NCBI GenBank assembly: GCA_900762245.1
Contig: CAAFFR010000126.1
Location: forward strand, 1 to 57,642
DNA: 57,642 bases
Direction of reading: 5' to 3'
Source of the DNA: an uncultured Oscillospiraceae bacterium
GTDB lineage: Bacteria > Bacillota_A > Clostridia > Oscillospirales > Oscillospiraceae
Of this stretch, positions 34,394 through 41,835 are shown in pieces. A model generated the notes under the pieces. The model saw only the letters and a list, made by a program, of their open reading frames with translations, was not told the origin of the DNA and ran no database searches. The position numbers and the translations under genes are program-made. The stretch's first letter is position 1; every line of letters starts with the position of its first letter.

Positions 34394-34680
34394 AAACACA
34401 ACGAAATGGACGAGTAACCTGATCCAAGTTTTTTCAGAGAGATGCCGGCTGGTGGGAGGCATCAGACAGTTCAGGTGAAAATCACCATGGAGTGGCTGTC
34501 TTGAAACTTTTCGGAGTAAAGGCAGACGGGTGCTCCCGTCATAGAGTCAGGAGGTGTTGGCCTTCGGAGTGCGCCTGATAGGCGAAGAAGAGTGGTACCG
34601 CGGAAGAAGTATACAAGTTTACTCTTTCGTCTCTTCTGTTTACCAAGAGGTAACGGAAGCGGCGGAGGAGTTTTTTTATT
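34394..34680 (+). promoter_or_regulatory. T-box leader of ilvB-ilvN
   Basis: The AGAGAG bulge at 34436-34441 and the T-box core AGTGGTACCGCGG (34591-34603) are in order, and a terminator stem (ACTCTTTCGTC at 34621-34631 with GGCGGAGGAGT at 34661-34671) ends in seven Ts. By alignment to known T-boxes the specifier is most likely CTG at 34496-34498 (leucine); this is inference. Uncharged tRNA would favour read-through into ilvB. Confidence 0.85.
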
Positions 34681-34701
34681 CCCATTTTATGGAGGTAAGC
34701 T

Positions 34702-36402
34702 ATGCAGGAGACAAAGAAACTGACAGGTTCCCAAATTGTCATTGAGACGCTGATTGAACAGGGTGTAACTGACGTATTCGGCTATCCCGGTGGACAGGTT
34801 TTGAATATTTACGATGCACTTTACGAAGCAAGTGACCGGCTGAACCATATCATCACCGCTCACGAGCAGGGTGCTGCCCACGCTGCGGATGGATATTCCC
34901 GAGCCACCGGTAAGGTCGGTGTTGTCATTGCCACCTCCGGTCCCGGTGCTACCAACCTGGTCACCGGCATTGCTACCGCTATGCTGGACTCCGTTCCTAT
35001 GGTCGCCATCACCGGCAATGTTCCTACCAGCCTGATTGGACGGGATAGTTTCCAGGAAATCAATATTACCGGCGTAACTATGCCCATTACCAAGCACAAT
35101 TACTTCGTCACAGATGTCCGGGAACTGGCAGACACCATCCGGGAAGCTTTCCAGATTGCCAAATCTGACCGCCCCGGTCCCGTTCTCATTGACATTCCCA
35201 AGGATGTGCAGGTTGCCATGTGTGACTTTGCATCTCAGGGCATCGTATCTCCCTTCCCTCAGGAAGATGTGGACGAAGCTGCTCTGGAAGAAGCTGTCGC
35301 TTTAATTCGGGATGCTAAGCGGCCTTATCTTTACATCGGCGGCGGCGCTGCCGGTGCAGGACTGACCAGGGATGTTATGGCGCTGGCGGAAAAGATCGAT
35401 GCTTATATTGGTACTTCCTTCATGGGAATCTCCGCAATCCCAAATTCCTATGAACGCTATCTGGGTATGCAAGGCATGCATGGTCGCTATGCCTCCTCCA
35501 TGGCGCAGAAGGAAGCCGATCTGATTATCGGCATTGGTGTGCGGTTCAGCGACCGGGCCACCGGCAATGTCAGCAAGTACGCCCGCGGTGCCAAGAAAAT
35601 TCAACTGGATGCAGACCTTGCGGAGATCAATAAGAATGTTTTGGTAGATGTGGGTCTGGTAGGCGATCTGGCTACCTGCCTGTCCAAATTACTGAATAAA
35701 TGCGAAGAAAAGCATAATCCTGACTGGAAAGTCATAGTCGAAGGCTTCCGTGCCGATCAGAAGCGGATCGAGGAAACCAATGAGGCAGCTGCCGGGGATG
35801 TCATGACCCCCAAGAAGGTCTTCGATGTGGTCAACTCCCTGAAGGATGGGGATACCGTTATCGCCACGGATGTGGGACAGCACCAGATGTGGACAGCGCA
35901 GTATTCCACCTTTGAAAAGCCTCGGAAATTTGTTTCCAGCGGCGGTCTGGGTACCATGGGTTACGGTCTGGGCGCTGCCATCGGCGCGCAGATGGCCTCC
36001 GGCTGCCGGACGGTACTGGTTACCGGCGATGGAAGCTTCGGCATGAATTTGAATGAGATGGCTACCGCTGTTACTTACAACACCCCTATTACGATCGTTC
36101 TTATGAACAACGGTGTTCTGGGCATGGTGCGGCAGTGGCAGACCCTGTTCTTCGGCAAGCGGTATTCCAGCACCATTCTGGAACGGAAGACCGACTTTGT
36201 AAAGCTTGCTGAGGCGTTCGGTGCAAAGGCCGCCAGAGCCACCAACATTGACGAGTTCCGTGCCGCTTTTGCAGAAGCCATGGAGCATGACGGACCCTAT
36301 CTCATCGATACCCTCATCGATCAGGATGAATTCGTCCTGCCCATGCTTCCCCCCGGCGGCTCCATGGATGACATCATCACCACCAAGGCACAGGAGGTCT
36401 AA
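34702..36402 (+). CDS. ilvB: Acetolactate synthase large subunit
   Basis: 566 residues. It condenses two pyruvates (or pyruvate and 2-oxobutyrate) with thiamine diphosphate, the first common step of valine, leucine and isoleucine synthesis. The catalytic glutamate lies in TAHEQGAAHAADGYSRATGK. The ThDP/Mg motif GDGSFGMNLNEMATAVTY reaches to MNNG. An AGGAGGTAAG-like site precedes the ATG. It is controlled by the T-box leader upstream, and ilvN follows after 2 bp. Confidence 0.96.
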   Translation: MQETKKLTGSQIVIETLIEQGVTDVFGYPGGQVLNIYDALYEASDRLNHIITAHEQGAAHAADGYSRATGKVGVVIATSGPGATNLVTGIATAMLDSVPMVAITGNVPTSLIGRDSFQEINITGVTMPITKHNYFVTDVRELADTIREAFQIAKSDRPGPVLIDIPKDVQVAMCDFASQGIVSPFPQEDVDEAALEEAVALIRDAKRPYLYIGGGAAGAGLTRDVMALAEKIDAYIGTSFMGISAIPNSYERYLGMQGMHGRYASSMAQKEADLIIGIGVRFSDRATGNVSKYARGAKKIQLDADLAEINKNVLVDVGLVGDLATCLSKLLNKCEEKHNPDWKVIVEGFRADQKRIEETNEAAAGDVMTPKKVFDVVNSLKDGDTVIATDVGQHQMWTAQYSTFEKPRKFVSSGGLGTMGYGLGAAIGAQMASGCRTVLVTGDGSFGMNLNEMATAVTYNTPITIVLMNNGVLGMVRQWQTLFFGKRYSSTILERKTDFVKLAEAFGAKAARATNIDEFRAAFAEAMEHDGPYLIDTLIDQDEFVLPMLPPGGSMDDIITTKAQEV

Positions 36403-36404
36403 AC

Positions 36405-36899
36405 ATGAAGCGTTACGTCATTGCAGTTTATGTTGAGAACAAATACGGTGTTGTAGCCCGTGTTTCCGGCCTGTTCATGCGCCGGGGCTTCAACATCGAC
36501 TCCTTTACCGGTCAGGAGACCGATGACCCCCGTTACTCCCGTCTGACCATCACCCTCCGGGGCGATGATTTCACCCGGGATCAGGTCATCAATCAGCTGA
36601 AAAAGCTTCACAATGTCAAGAAGGTAAAGCTGCTACCCAATGATGCTTCTGTAGAGCGGGAACTGATGATCATTAAGGTCCGCAACACCCCCGAGACCCG
36701 CAGCGAGGTCATGGCTGCCGCAGAGGTCTACCGCGCCAAAATCATCGACTATACTACCAATTACATGTGCATTGAAGTCACCGGCGAGCCCTCTAAGATC
36801 AATGCCTTCAGTGAAGTCATGCGGCCTCTGGGTATCATCGAAACCTGCCGTACCGGCGTGGTTGCGCTGGAACGAGGCAGCAGTATTATGGAGAAATGA
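36405..36899 (+). CDS. ilvN: Acetolactate synthase small (regulatory) subunit
   Basis: 164 residues, the usual length. The N-terminal ACT domain begins YVIAVYVENKYGVVARVSGL and would bind valine for feedback inhibition. The C-terminal ALS_ss_C domain follows (about 80-164). It ends with a stop just before a terminator at 36922-36959. Confidence 0.95.
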   Translation: MKRYVIAVYVENKYGVVARVSGLFMRRGFNIDSFTGQETDDPRYSRLTITLRGDDFTRDQVINQLKKLHNVKKVKLLPNDASVERELMIIKVRNTPETRSEVMAAAEVYRAKIIDYTTNYMCIEVTGEPSKINAFSEVMRPLGIIETCRTGVVALERGSSIMEK

Positions 36900-36921
36900 G
36901 CTTTCCTTCCTATCGACGATA

Positions 36922-36959
36922 AAATTCCAGTGTCTCCTTGGGGGCACTGGGATTTTTTT
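36922..36959 (+). terminator. Terminator of ilvB-ilvN
   Basis: An imperfect 13-14 bp stem around CCAGTG...CACTGG, 3 nt loop, then seven Ts. Confidence 0.85.
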
Positions 36960-36984
36960 GTGCGTATTTGTGGTCATAAATGCA

Positions 36985-37905
36985 TTGCCTGCTTCCCGTT
37001 CAAAAGGAATGAATTTCTCGTTGGTCAGCGCATTCATATTGGCACGCAGATAAGAAGAAAAATCGCCCAGTCCACGCCATGCCTGCTCTGGATTTTCACG
37101 GCAAAGACCGCGGATTGTTCCTAAAATGTTGAAAATAAAGTGCGGCTGGATCTGACTAAGCATAAGCGCAATCCGACTTTCCTCGAGTTCTTTTTCCAGC
37201 TTGTGCGCCTGACTGGAAGCTCTGAAATTGACGATCATGCTTCTGGAAAACTGGACGAACTTTAACACAAAGAGTAAAATTCCTGCCGCCTTTGTCATGG
37301 AGTTTCTGGAATAAATACTATTCATAACTCCTGTGCTGTCCAGAAGAATACAGGAAAAGATCAACACAAATACCGCAAGATCTATTGTGTTTTTCTTCCT
37401 TCCGGAAAACAGCTCTGCAAAGCAACAGATGATTATGACAGGACAGCTTACCCATTGAAGAATCACCCATAAACGAAGCGTATCATATATCAGAACTACA
37501 CCCGTAAATGACATCAGGATCATGCCAACATCAACCAGAGCTGACAATGACATTACACATACAGCGATTTGCTCCCGTCTTCCCTCCAGCAGATCCCTTG
37601 CCATGATGCCCAGCAAGTAAACACTGTACATCATGGAAATCCGCCAACCGTACGTATTCAGAATATGACTCTCACTTCGAAAAGACACATCAATAGGATC
37701 CAGCAGGAAATATACGCCAGCAAAGGCCGCCAAGAGACCGGTCTGGACAACAGTATTTCCCATGGGAACCCGCAGGAATAGACATCATTACAAATGCATC
37801 ATCATCAAAGATGCTAATGACAAATGCAGCAAGAATGCCAACAATAGCTAAAGTCCCTGTTATACGGGGCTTTTCCGGTTTGTCGTAATTATACCGTAAG
37901 GGCAT
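36985..37905 (-). pseudogene. Broken LytS/YehU-type sensor histidine kinase
   Basis: Minus-strand coding with six or so hydrophobic helices, then a helical linker and the histidine-kinase box SQIQPHFIFNILGTIRGLC of the His_kinase (LytS/YehU) family. Homology stops after IPFERE near 36992, where the ATP-binding domain should begin. The open frame then runs uselessly through antisense ilvN. At the other end the kinase frame is closed by a stop above 37790; a second open frame (MPLRYNYDKPEKPRITGTLA at 37905-37846) overlaps it, so one frameshift near 37770 could join the two. Both ends of the gene are damaged. Confidence 0.75.
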
Positions 37906-38085
37906 AGCTGCGCCAGCCTTCTCTTGGCAAATGGTGTGCCCATGAAGCAGATCCAGGAATGGCCAGGACACAGCGACTTCTCAACTACTGCAAATATCTA
38001 CGCACATCTGGACTACAGTTCTAAACTGTCTTCTGCAGAAGCCATGATTGCCGGTCTTTCAGGAGCATTAAATCAACTCACATAA
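37901..38085 (+). pseudogene. 3' fragment of a tyrosine recombinase/integrase
   Basis: The plus strand reads about 61 codons: HSCASLLLANGVPM, then GHSDFSTTANIYAHLDY, then a stop at 38083-38085. This is the C-terminal catalytic part of phage or transposon integrases (RHxxAS, GHSxxxTTxxIYxH with the nucleophile tyrosine). It is cut off at about 37900, where the sequence switches to the damaged kinase. It ends 47 bp from the tRNA-Ser gene, a common insertion site for such enzymes. Confidence 0.8.
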
Positions 38086-38131
38086 AAGAAAAAGCCCGCA
38101 AAAGAAAACTTCCTTTGTGAGCGATTTCATT

Positions 38132-38223
38132 TGGCGGAGATGGAGAGATTCGAACTCTCGCGGGCTTTTTAGACCCCTACCGCTTTTCGAGAGCGGACCC
38201 TTCAACCACTTGGGTACATCTCC
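38132..38223 (-). tRNA. tRNA-Ser(CGA)
   Basis: 92 nt including an encoded CCA. Acceptor GGAGATG pairs with CATCTCC, the anticodon stem is CCGCT/AGCGG with loop CTCGAAA giving anticodon CGA. A class II variable arm is present and the T-loop is TTCGAAT. Confidence 0.95.
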
Positions 38224-38235
38224 TTGTATATTCTT

Positions 38236-38281
38236 CAACAGACTCCAAATCCGCACCCTTCAGCCACTTGGGTACATCTCC
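38236..38281 (-). pseudogene. 5' half of a second tRNA-Ser
   Basis: The minus strand repeats the acceptor 5' strand, D-arm and anticodon stem of a serine tRNA (GGAGATGTACCCAAGTGGCT, followed by GAAGGGTGCGG). It then loses the tRNA pattern; no variable arm, T-arm or 3' acceptor strand is present. It starts six bases after the likely transcription start of the promoter at 38294-38322. Confidence 0.75.
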
Positions 38282-38293
38282 AGAGACTTGGAT

Positions 38294-38322
38294 ATTATAG
38301 CAACGGACTTCGAAAAAATCAA
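38294..38322 (-). promoter_or_regulatory. Promoter of the tRNA-Ser transcript
   Basis: Minus strand TTGATT (38322-38317), 17 bp, TATAAT (38299-38294). It overlaps the end of the next gene upstream. Confidence 0.7.
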
Positions 38323-38597
38323 GGTTTTTCCGCTTTGGGGGCAGTTTTTTTCGTAAGTTTCAGGACTTCATCCATTTTTTCACAGATGGATGCGTAGTTT
38401 TTCCGCAAATGGGGGCGCAGGCATTGGGAGCAGTCCTTGATTCCGTCCTCTGTGTAACGATAACTGCCTCCGCAATTTTCTCCAAGGCAGTACAGAGGAC
38501 AGTAGCAGAACAGGCAGCTGAAGGTCTTCGGATCGGCACCTGGATGGCAGGGAAAATATTCACATTCCCGGTGCTGAAAAAAATCATAATTCGCCAT
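38319..38597 (-). CDS. Cysteine-rich small domain protein
   Basis: 92 residues with ten cysteines. The pattern CEYFPCHPG, FSCLFCYCPLYCLGENCGG and DCSQCLRPH is the Cys_rich_small family (metal-binding, often found near cobalamin or radical-SAM genes). Function unknown; a role in metal or iron-sulfur binding is inferred from the cysteines. A GGGAGGAAG site precedes the ATG. It is downstream of the rluA-like gene on the same strand. Confidence 0.8.
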   Translation of the reverse strand: MANYDFFQHRECEYFPCHPGADPKTFSCLFCYCPLYCLGENCGGSYRYTEDGIKDCSQCLRPHLRKNYASICEKMDEVLKLTKKTAPKAEKP

Positions 38598-38644
38598 TTT
38601 TTCTTCCTCCCGATGCTTTGCAAGGCACTTATGTTATGGTATAA

Positions 38645-39280
38645 TCAGAGCAACGCATTCCAGGGTTGGATTTCAGGCGGCTCTTTGGAAAAAGTCACCC
38701 ACTCCCCTGTTGCAGGATGCCGGAAGCCGATCCGATGGGACCACAGGGCGATCTCGCAGGGATCCTCCAGGGTACTGTACTTCCGTTCCCCCACCAGAGG
38801 CAATCCCCGGCTGGCAAACTGGACCCGGATCTGGTGGGTTCTGCCAGTATGCAGGTGGATCTTGACCAAGGAATTGTTTTCTGTGCAGTTCAGAAGCTCA
38901 TAATCCAGCACCGCCTCCTGCACACCCTTGGCAGGCTCTGAAGCCACCATTGTCATGCGGCGGGCTTTGTCCCGGTACAGCAGATCCCGCAGTTCTGCCT
39001 TCGGATTTTCAGGAATGCCGTGGAGAACTGCAAGGTATTCTTTTTCAAAAATGTCTTCCCGGATCTGACGGGACAGCTCCGACGCGGTCTTGGCATTTCT
39101 TGCCAGCACCATGACACCACTGACTACCCGGTCCAGCCGGTGAACCGTTCGCACATCGGCTTTGGGGTCTCCCAGCGCCTCCCGGACTAAGGACGGCAGT
39201 CCACCAGGTTCATCGGTGGACAGGACCCGGGCAGGCTTGATGCAGACCAGAATGTCCGAATCGGAATACAGAATTTCCAC
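38645..39280 (-). CDS. RluA-family pseudouridine synthase
   Basis: 211 residues from a GTG at 39280, preceded by CAAGGAGCG at good distance; an ATG at 39307 is the alternative start (nine more residues). The catalytic motif VRTVHRLDRVVSGVMVLAR contains the HRLD aspartate; LHTGRTHQIRVQFASRG is motif III. It isomerises uridine to pseudouridine in rRNA or tRNA; which site is not clear. No S4 domain is present, as in short RluA-type enzymes. Confidence 0.87.
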   Translation of the reverse strand: MEILYSDSDILVCIKPARVLSTDEPGGLPSLVREALGDPKADVRTVHRLDRVVSGVMVLARNAKTASELSRQIREDIFEKEYLAVLHGIPENPKAELRDLLYRDKARRMTMVASEPAKGVQEAVLDYELLNCTENNSLVKIHLHTGRTHQIRVQFASRGLPLVGERKYSTLEDPCEIALWSHRIGFRHPATGEWVTFSKEPPEIQPWNALL

Positions 39281-39361
39281 GTTGCTTCGCTCCTTGCAGT
39301 AAATCATTTTAATAATCCTATCAAAAATACCGCCGCTTTGCAAGCGGCAGGAGGAAAACTT

Positions 39362-40321
39362 ATGAAAATCGTAATTTTGGATGCCACCGCGCTGAACCCC
39401 GGTGATCTGTCCTATGACTGCATCAATCAGTTTGGAGATGTCACCTCTTATGACCGTACAGACGGCGAAGCGCTGACCATTGAGCGTATTGGAGACAACG
39501 AGATCATTTTGGTAAACAAAGTCCCCATCACGGAGACTGTTTTGGCCGCCTGCCCCAATATCAAGCTGATTTGCGTGCAGGCCACCGGCTACAACATTGT
39601 GGACGTAGAAGCCTGCGCCCGCCGGGGTATCCCTGTGACCAACGTTCCCTCTTACGGAACTGCCGCTGTGGCCCAGTTTACCATTGCTCTGATGCTGGAG
39701 CTGTGCCACCGCATCGGACTGCATAACCATTCTGTTCATCAGGGAGACTGGACCAAAAGCACCAATTTCTGCTACTGGCTGACTCCCCAGATGGAGCTGG
39801 AGGGGAAAACACTGGGTATTGTGGGCTTCGGGCGGATTGGACAGGCTGTGGGAAAGCTGGCAAAGGCCTTTGGTATGCACGTCTTGGCCTACAACCGCAG
39901 CCAGTGCGACGAGGGCCGGGCCATTGCCGACTATGTGGATCTGGACACCCTGTTCCGGGAATCGGATTTTATCTCCCTCCACTGCCCTCAGACGGCAGAA
40001 ACCGTCAATTTGATCAACAGGGAAACCATCGCACAAATGAAGGACGGAGCCATGCTCATCAATACCGCCCGGGGTGGTCTGGTGGACGAAACCGCACTGG
40101 TGGAGGCTCTGGAATCCGGCAAGCTTCGTGGGGCGGCTGTGGATGTGGTCTCTCAGGAACCCATGAAGGCTGATAATCCCCTGCTTACCACCCGCAAGTG
40201 CATCATCACTCCCCACATTGCCTGGGCCCCGGTGGAAAGCCGTCAACGTCTGCTGGACTGCGTGGTGGAGAATATCCGGGCATTTTTGGCAGGGAAGCCC
40301 CAGAATGTGGTCAATATGTAA
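39362..40321 (+). CDS. D-2-hydroxyacid dehydrogenase (NAD-dependent)
   Basis: 319 residues from the ATG at 39362 (AGGAGGAAAACTT upstream). It has a substrate domain at both ends and a central NAD-binding domain with GIVGFGRIGQAVGKLAK. The catalytic arginine is in INTARGGLVDE, the glutamate in the following helix region, and the histidine in ITPHIAWAPVE. The H-x2-W pattern is typical of glycerate or hydroxypyruvate reductase-like members. Substrate specificity cannot be settled. It is divergent from the rluA-like gene. Confidence 0.88.
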   Translation: MKIVILDATALNPGDLSYDCINQFGDVTSYDRTDGEALTIERIGDNEIILVNKVPITETVLAACPNIKLICVQATGYNIVDVEACARRGIPVTNVPSYGTAAVAQFTIALMLELCHRIGLHNHSVHQGDWTKSTNFCYWLTPQMELEGKTLGIVGFGRIGQAVGKLAKAFGMHVLAYNRSQCDEGRAIADYVDLDTLFRESDFISLHCPQTAETVNLINRETIAQMKDGAMLINTARGGLVDETALVEALESGKLRGAAVDVVSQEPMKADNPLLTTRKCIITPHIAWAPVESRQRLLDCVVENIRAFLAGKPQNVVNM

Positions 40322-40345
40322 TATGATATCCTTAATTTAAATGTC

Positions 40346-40385
40346 ATTGTAGGGCATGGATACATCCACGCCCTACAATTTTTAT
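40346..40385. terminator. Palindrome between convergent genes (REP-like, likely bidirectional terminator)
   Basis: ATTGTAGGGC (40346-40355) and its complement (40370-40379) with an inner second stem, then TTTTTAT. Sequences of this TTGTAGGG...CCCTACAA type are recurrent intergenic palindromes in gut Clostridia. Confidence 0.65.
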
Positions 40386-41407
40386 AGTGCTTCTCCCAGA
40401 ATGGATTTGGTGGCATAGGCATTCAGACTCATGTCGGAGGTATTTCCGGCGAGGTATTCGTAGTATGCCTGGGCACCGATCATGGCGCCATTATCGCCGC
40501 AAAGGCTTAGAGGCGGCATGAAAACTTCTGCTCCAAGTTTTTCCGCAGCAGTGAGAATGTCTGCCCGGATGCGGGAATTGGCTGCCACGCCGCCTGCCAC
40601 AGCAATCTTGCGGTATCCGGTCTGCTGCAGCGCCAGGGTGACCCGGGGCATCAGCGTATCGGAAACAGCGACAGAAAAGGCTGCACAGAGGCTGGGAACG
40701 TCCAGTTCCTCCCCTACCTGCTCTGCATGGTGGATCAGGTTCAGGGCCGCGGTCTTCAGACCGGAGAAGCTCATGTTATAGGGATTTTCGCCGGGCTTAC
40801 TGCGGGGCAGATTGTATTTGGATTCATCGCCCTGCTTTGCGGCCTTGTCCAGTGCCGCGCCGCCGGGATATGGCATGCCAAGGACACGGGCCACCTTGTC
40901 GAAGCATTCACCGGCTGCATCATCCAGGGTAGTACCCAGAATATTCATGTCGGTGTAGTCCTTGACCTCCACGATCATGGTATGGCCGCCGGAAACCACA
41001 AGACACAGGAAAGGCGGCTTCAGATCGGGATAAGCAATATAGTTGGCGGCAATGTGGCCCCGGATATGATGCACCGGAATCAGAGGCTTGTTCATAGCCA
41101 TGGCGGTGGCCTTGGCAAAGTTTACACCAACCAGCACCGCACCGATCAGACCGGGGGCATAGGTCACCGCCACGGCATCAATGTCAGAGCGTGTCAGACC
41201 CGTCTGCTGCAAGGCCTGGTCCGCAAGGCCGTAAATGACTTCGATGTGCTTTCGGGAGGCAATCTCCGGCACCACGCCGCCATAGATACGGTGCAAGTCC
41301 ACCTGAGAGGCGATGCAGTCGCAGAGCACTTCCCGCCCGTCCCGGACGATGGCCACAGCGGTTTCATCGCAGGAGGATTCTACTGCTAAAATGTTCAAAT
41401 TTCCCAC
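40382..41407 (-). CDS. tsaD: tRNA N6-adenosine threonylcarbamoyltransferase TsaD
   Basis: 341 residues. TsaD transfers the threonylcarbamoyl group to A37 of ANN-decoding tRNAs, in complex with TsaB and TsaE. ASKH fold with ILAVESSCDETAVAIV at the N-terminus, the metal-binding HHIRGHIAANY, GGHTMIVEV and the C-terminal GGVAANSRIR. Length is normal. It overlaps rimI by 13 bp; tsaB and tsaE are not in the window. Confidence 0.95.
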   Translation of the reverse strand: MGNLNILAVESSCDETAVAIVRDGREVLCDCIASQVDLHRIYGGVVPEIASRKHIEVIYGLADQALQQTGLTRSDIDAVAVTYAPGLIGAVLVGVNFAKATAMAMNKPLIPVHHIRGHIAANYIAYPDLKPPFLCLVVSGGHTMIVEVKDYTDMNILGTTLDDAAGECFDKVARVLGMPYPGGAALDKAAKQGDESKYNLPRSKPGENPYNMSFSGLKTAALNLIHHAEQVGEELDVPSLCAAFSVAVSDTLMPRVTLALQQTGYRKIAVAGGVAANSRIRADILTAAEKLGAEVFMPPLSLCGDNGAMIGAQAYYEYLAGNTSDMSLNAYATKSILGEAL

Positions 41408-41835
41408 TCCTTTCTCAGGATCAATGCGTCTTCTCTGGGATTCCGGTAGTAATTCTTTCGTCTTCCAATTTGAGAAAAGCCCAGCTTTTCATACAGGGCA
41501 ATGGCAGGGGCATTGGAGGCACGGACTTCCAGGGTCAGGCAATGGCTTTCCATTGCCTTCAAATCCTCCACCAGGCGCTTTACCAGCGTTTCTGCAATGC
41601 CACGGCGGCGAAAATCAGGATGGACGGCTACATTCATCATATCCGTCTCCCCCATGACGGTCTGGGAGCCGATATAACCCGCCACCATCTCCCCTTCCTG
41701 GGCCACCAGCCAGTGGGCGAGCTTGTTTTCCAGTTCGGAAGCGATGCTGTTCTCACTCCAGGGATCAGAAAAACAGATTTTTTCCAGGGCTGCGATTTGC
41801 GCAACCTGTCCTTCATTCATTTTTTCAATCGTCAT
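41395..41835 (-). CDS. rimI: Ribosomal protein S18-alanine N-acetyltransferase RimI
   Basis: 146 residues, GNAT fold: MMNVAVHPDFRRRGIAETLV is the acetyl-CoA loop and ALYEKLGFSQIGRRKNYY the RimI C-terminal signature. It sits between polA and tsaD and overlaps both, as in many Firmicutes where rimI neighbours tsaB or tsaD. Confidence 0.88.
   Translation of the reverse strand: MTIEKMNEGQVAQIAALEKICFSDPWSENSIASELENKLAHWLVAQEGEMVAGYIGSQTVMGETDMMNVAVHPDFRRRGIAETLVKRLVEDLKAMESHCLTLEVRASNAPAIALYEKLGFSQIGRRKNYYRNPREDALILRKEWEI

Noticed and set aside
34259..34462. Short ORF spanning the start of the GH25 gene and the ilvB promoter
   Set aside because: It overlaps the consensus ilvB promoter and has no similarity or ribosome binding site.
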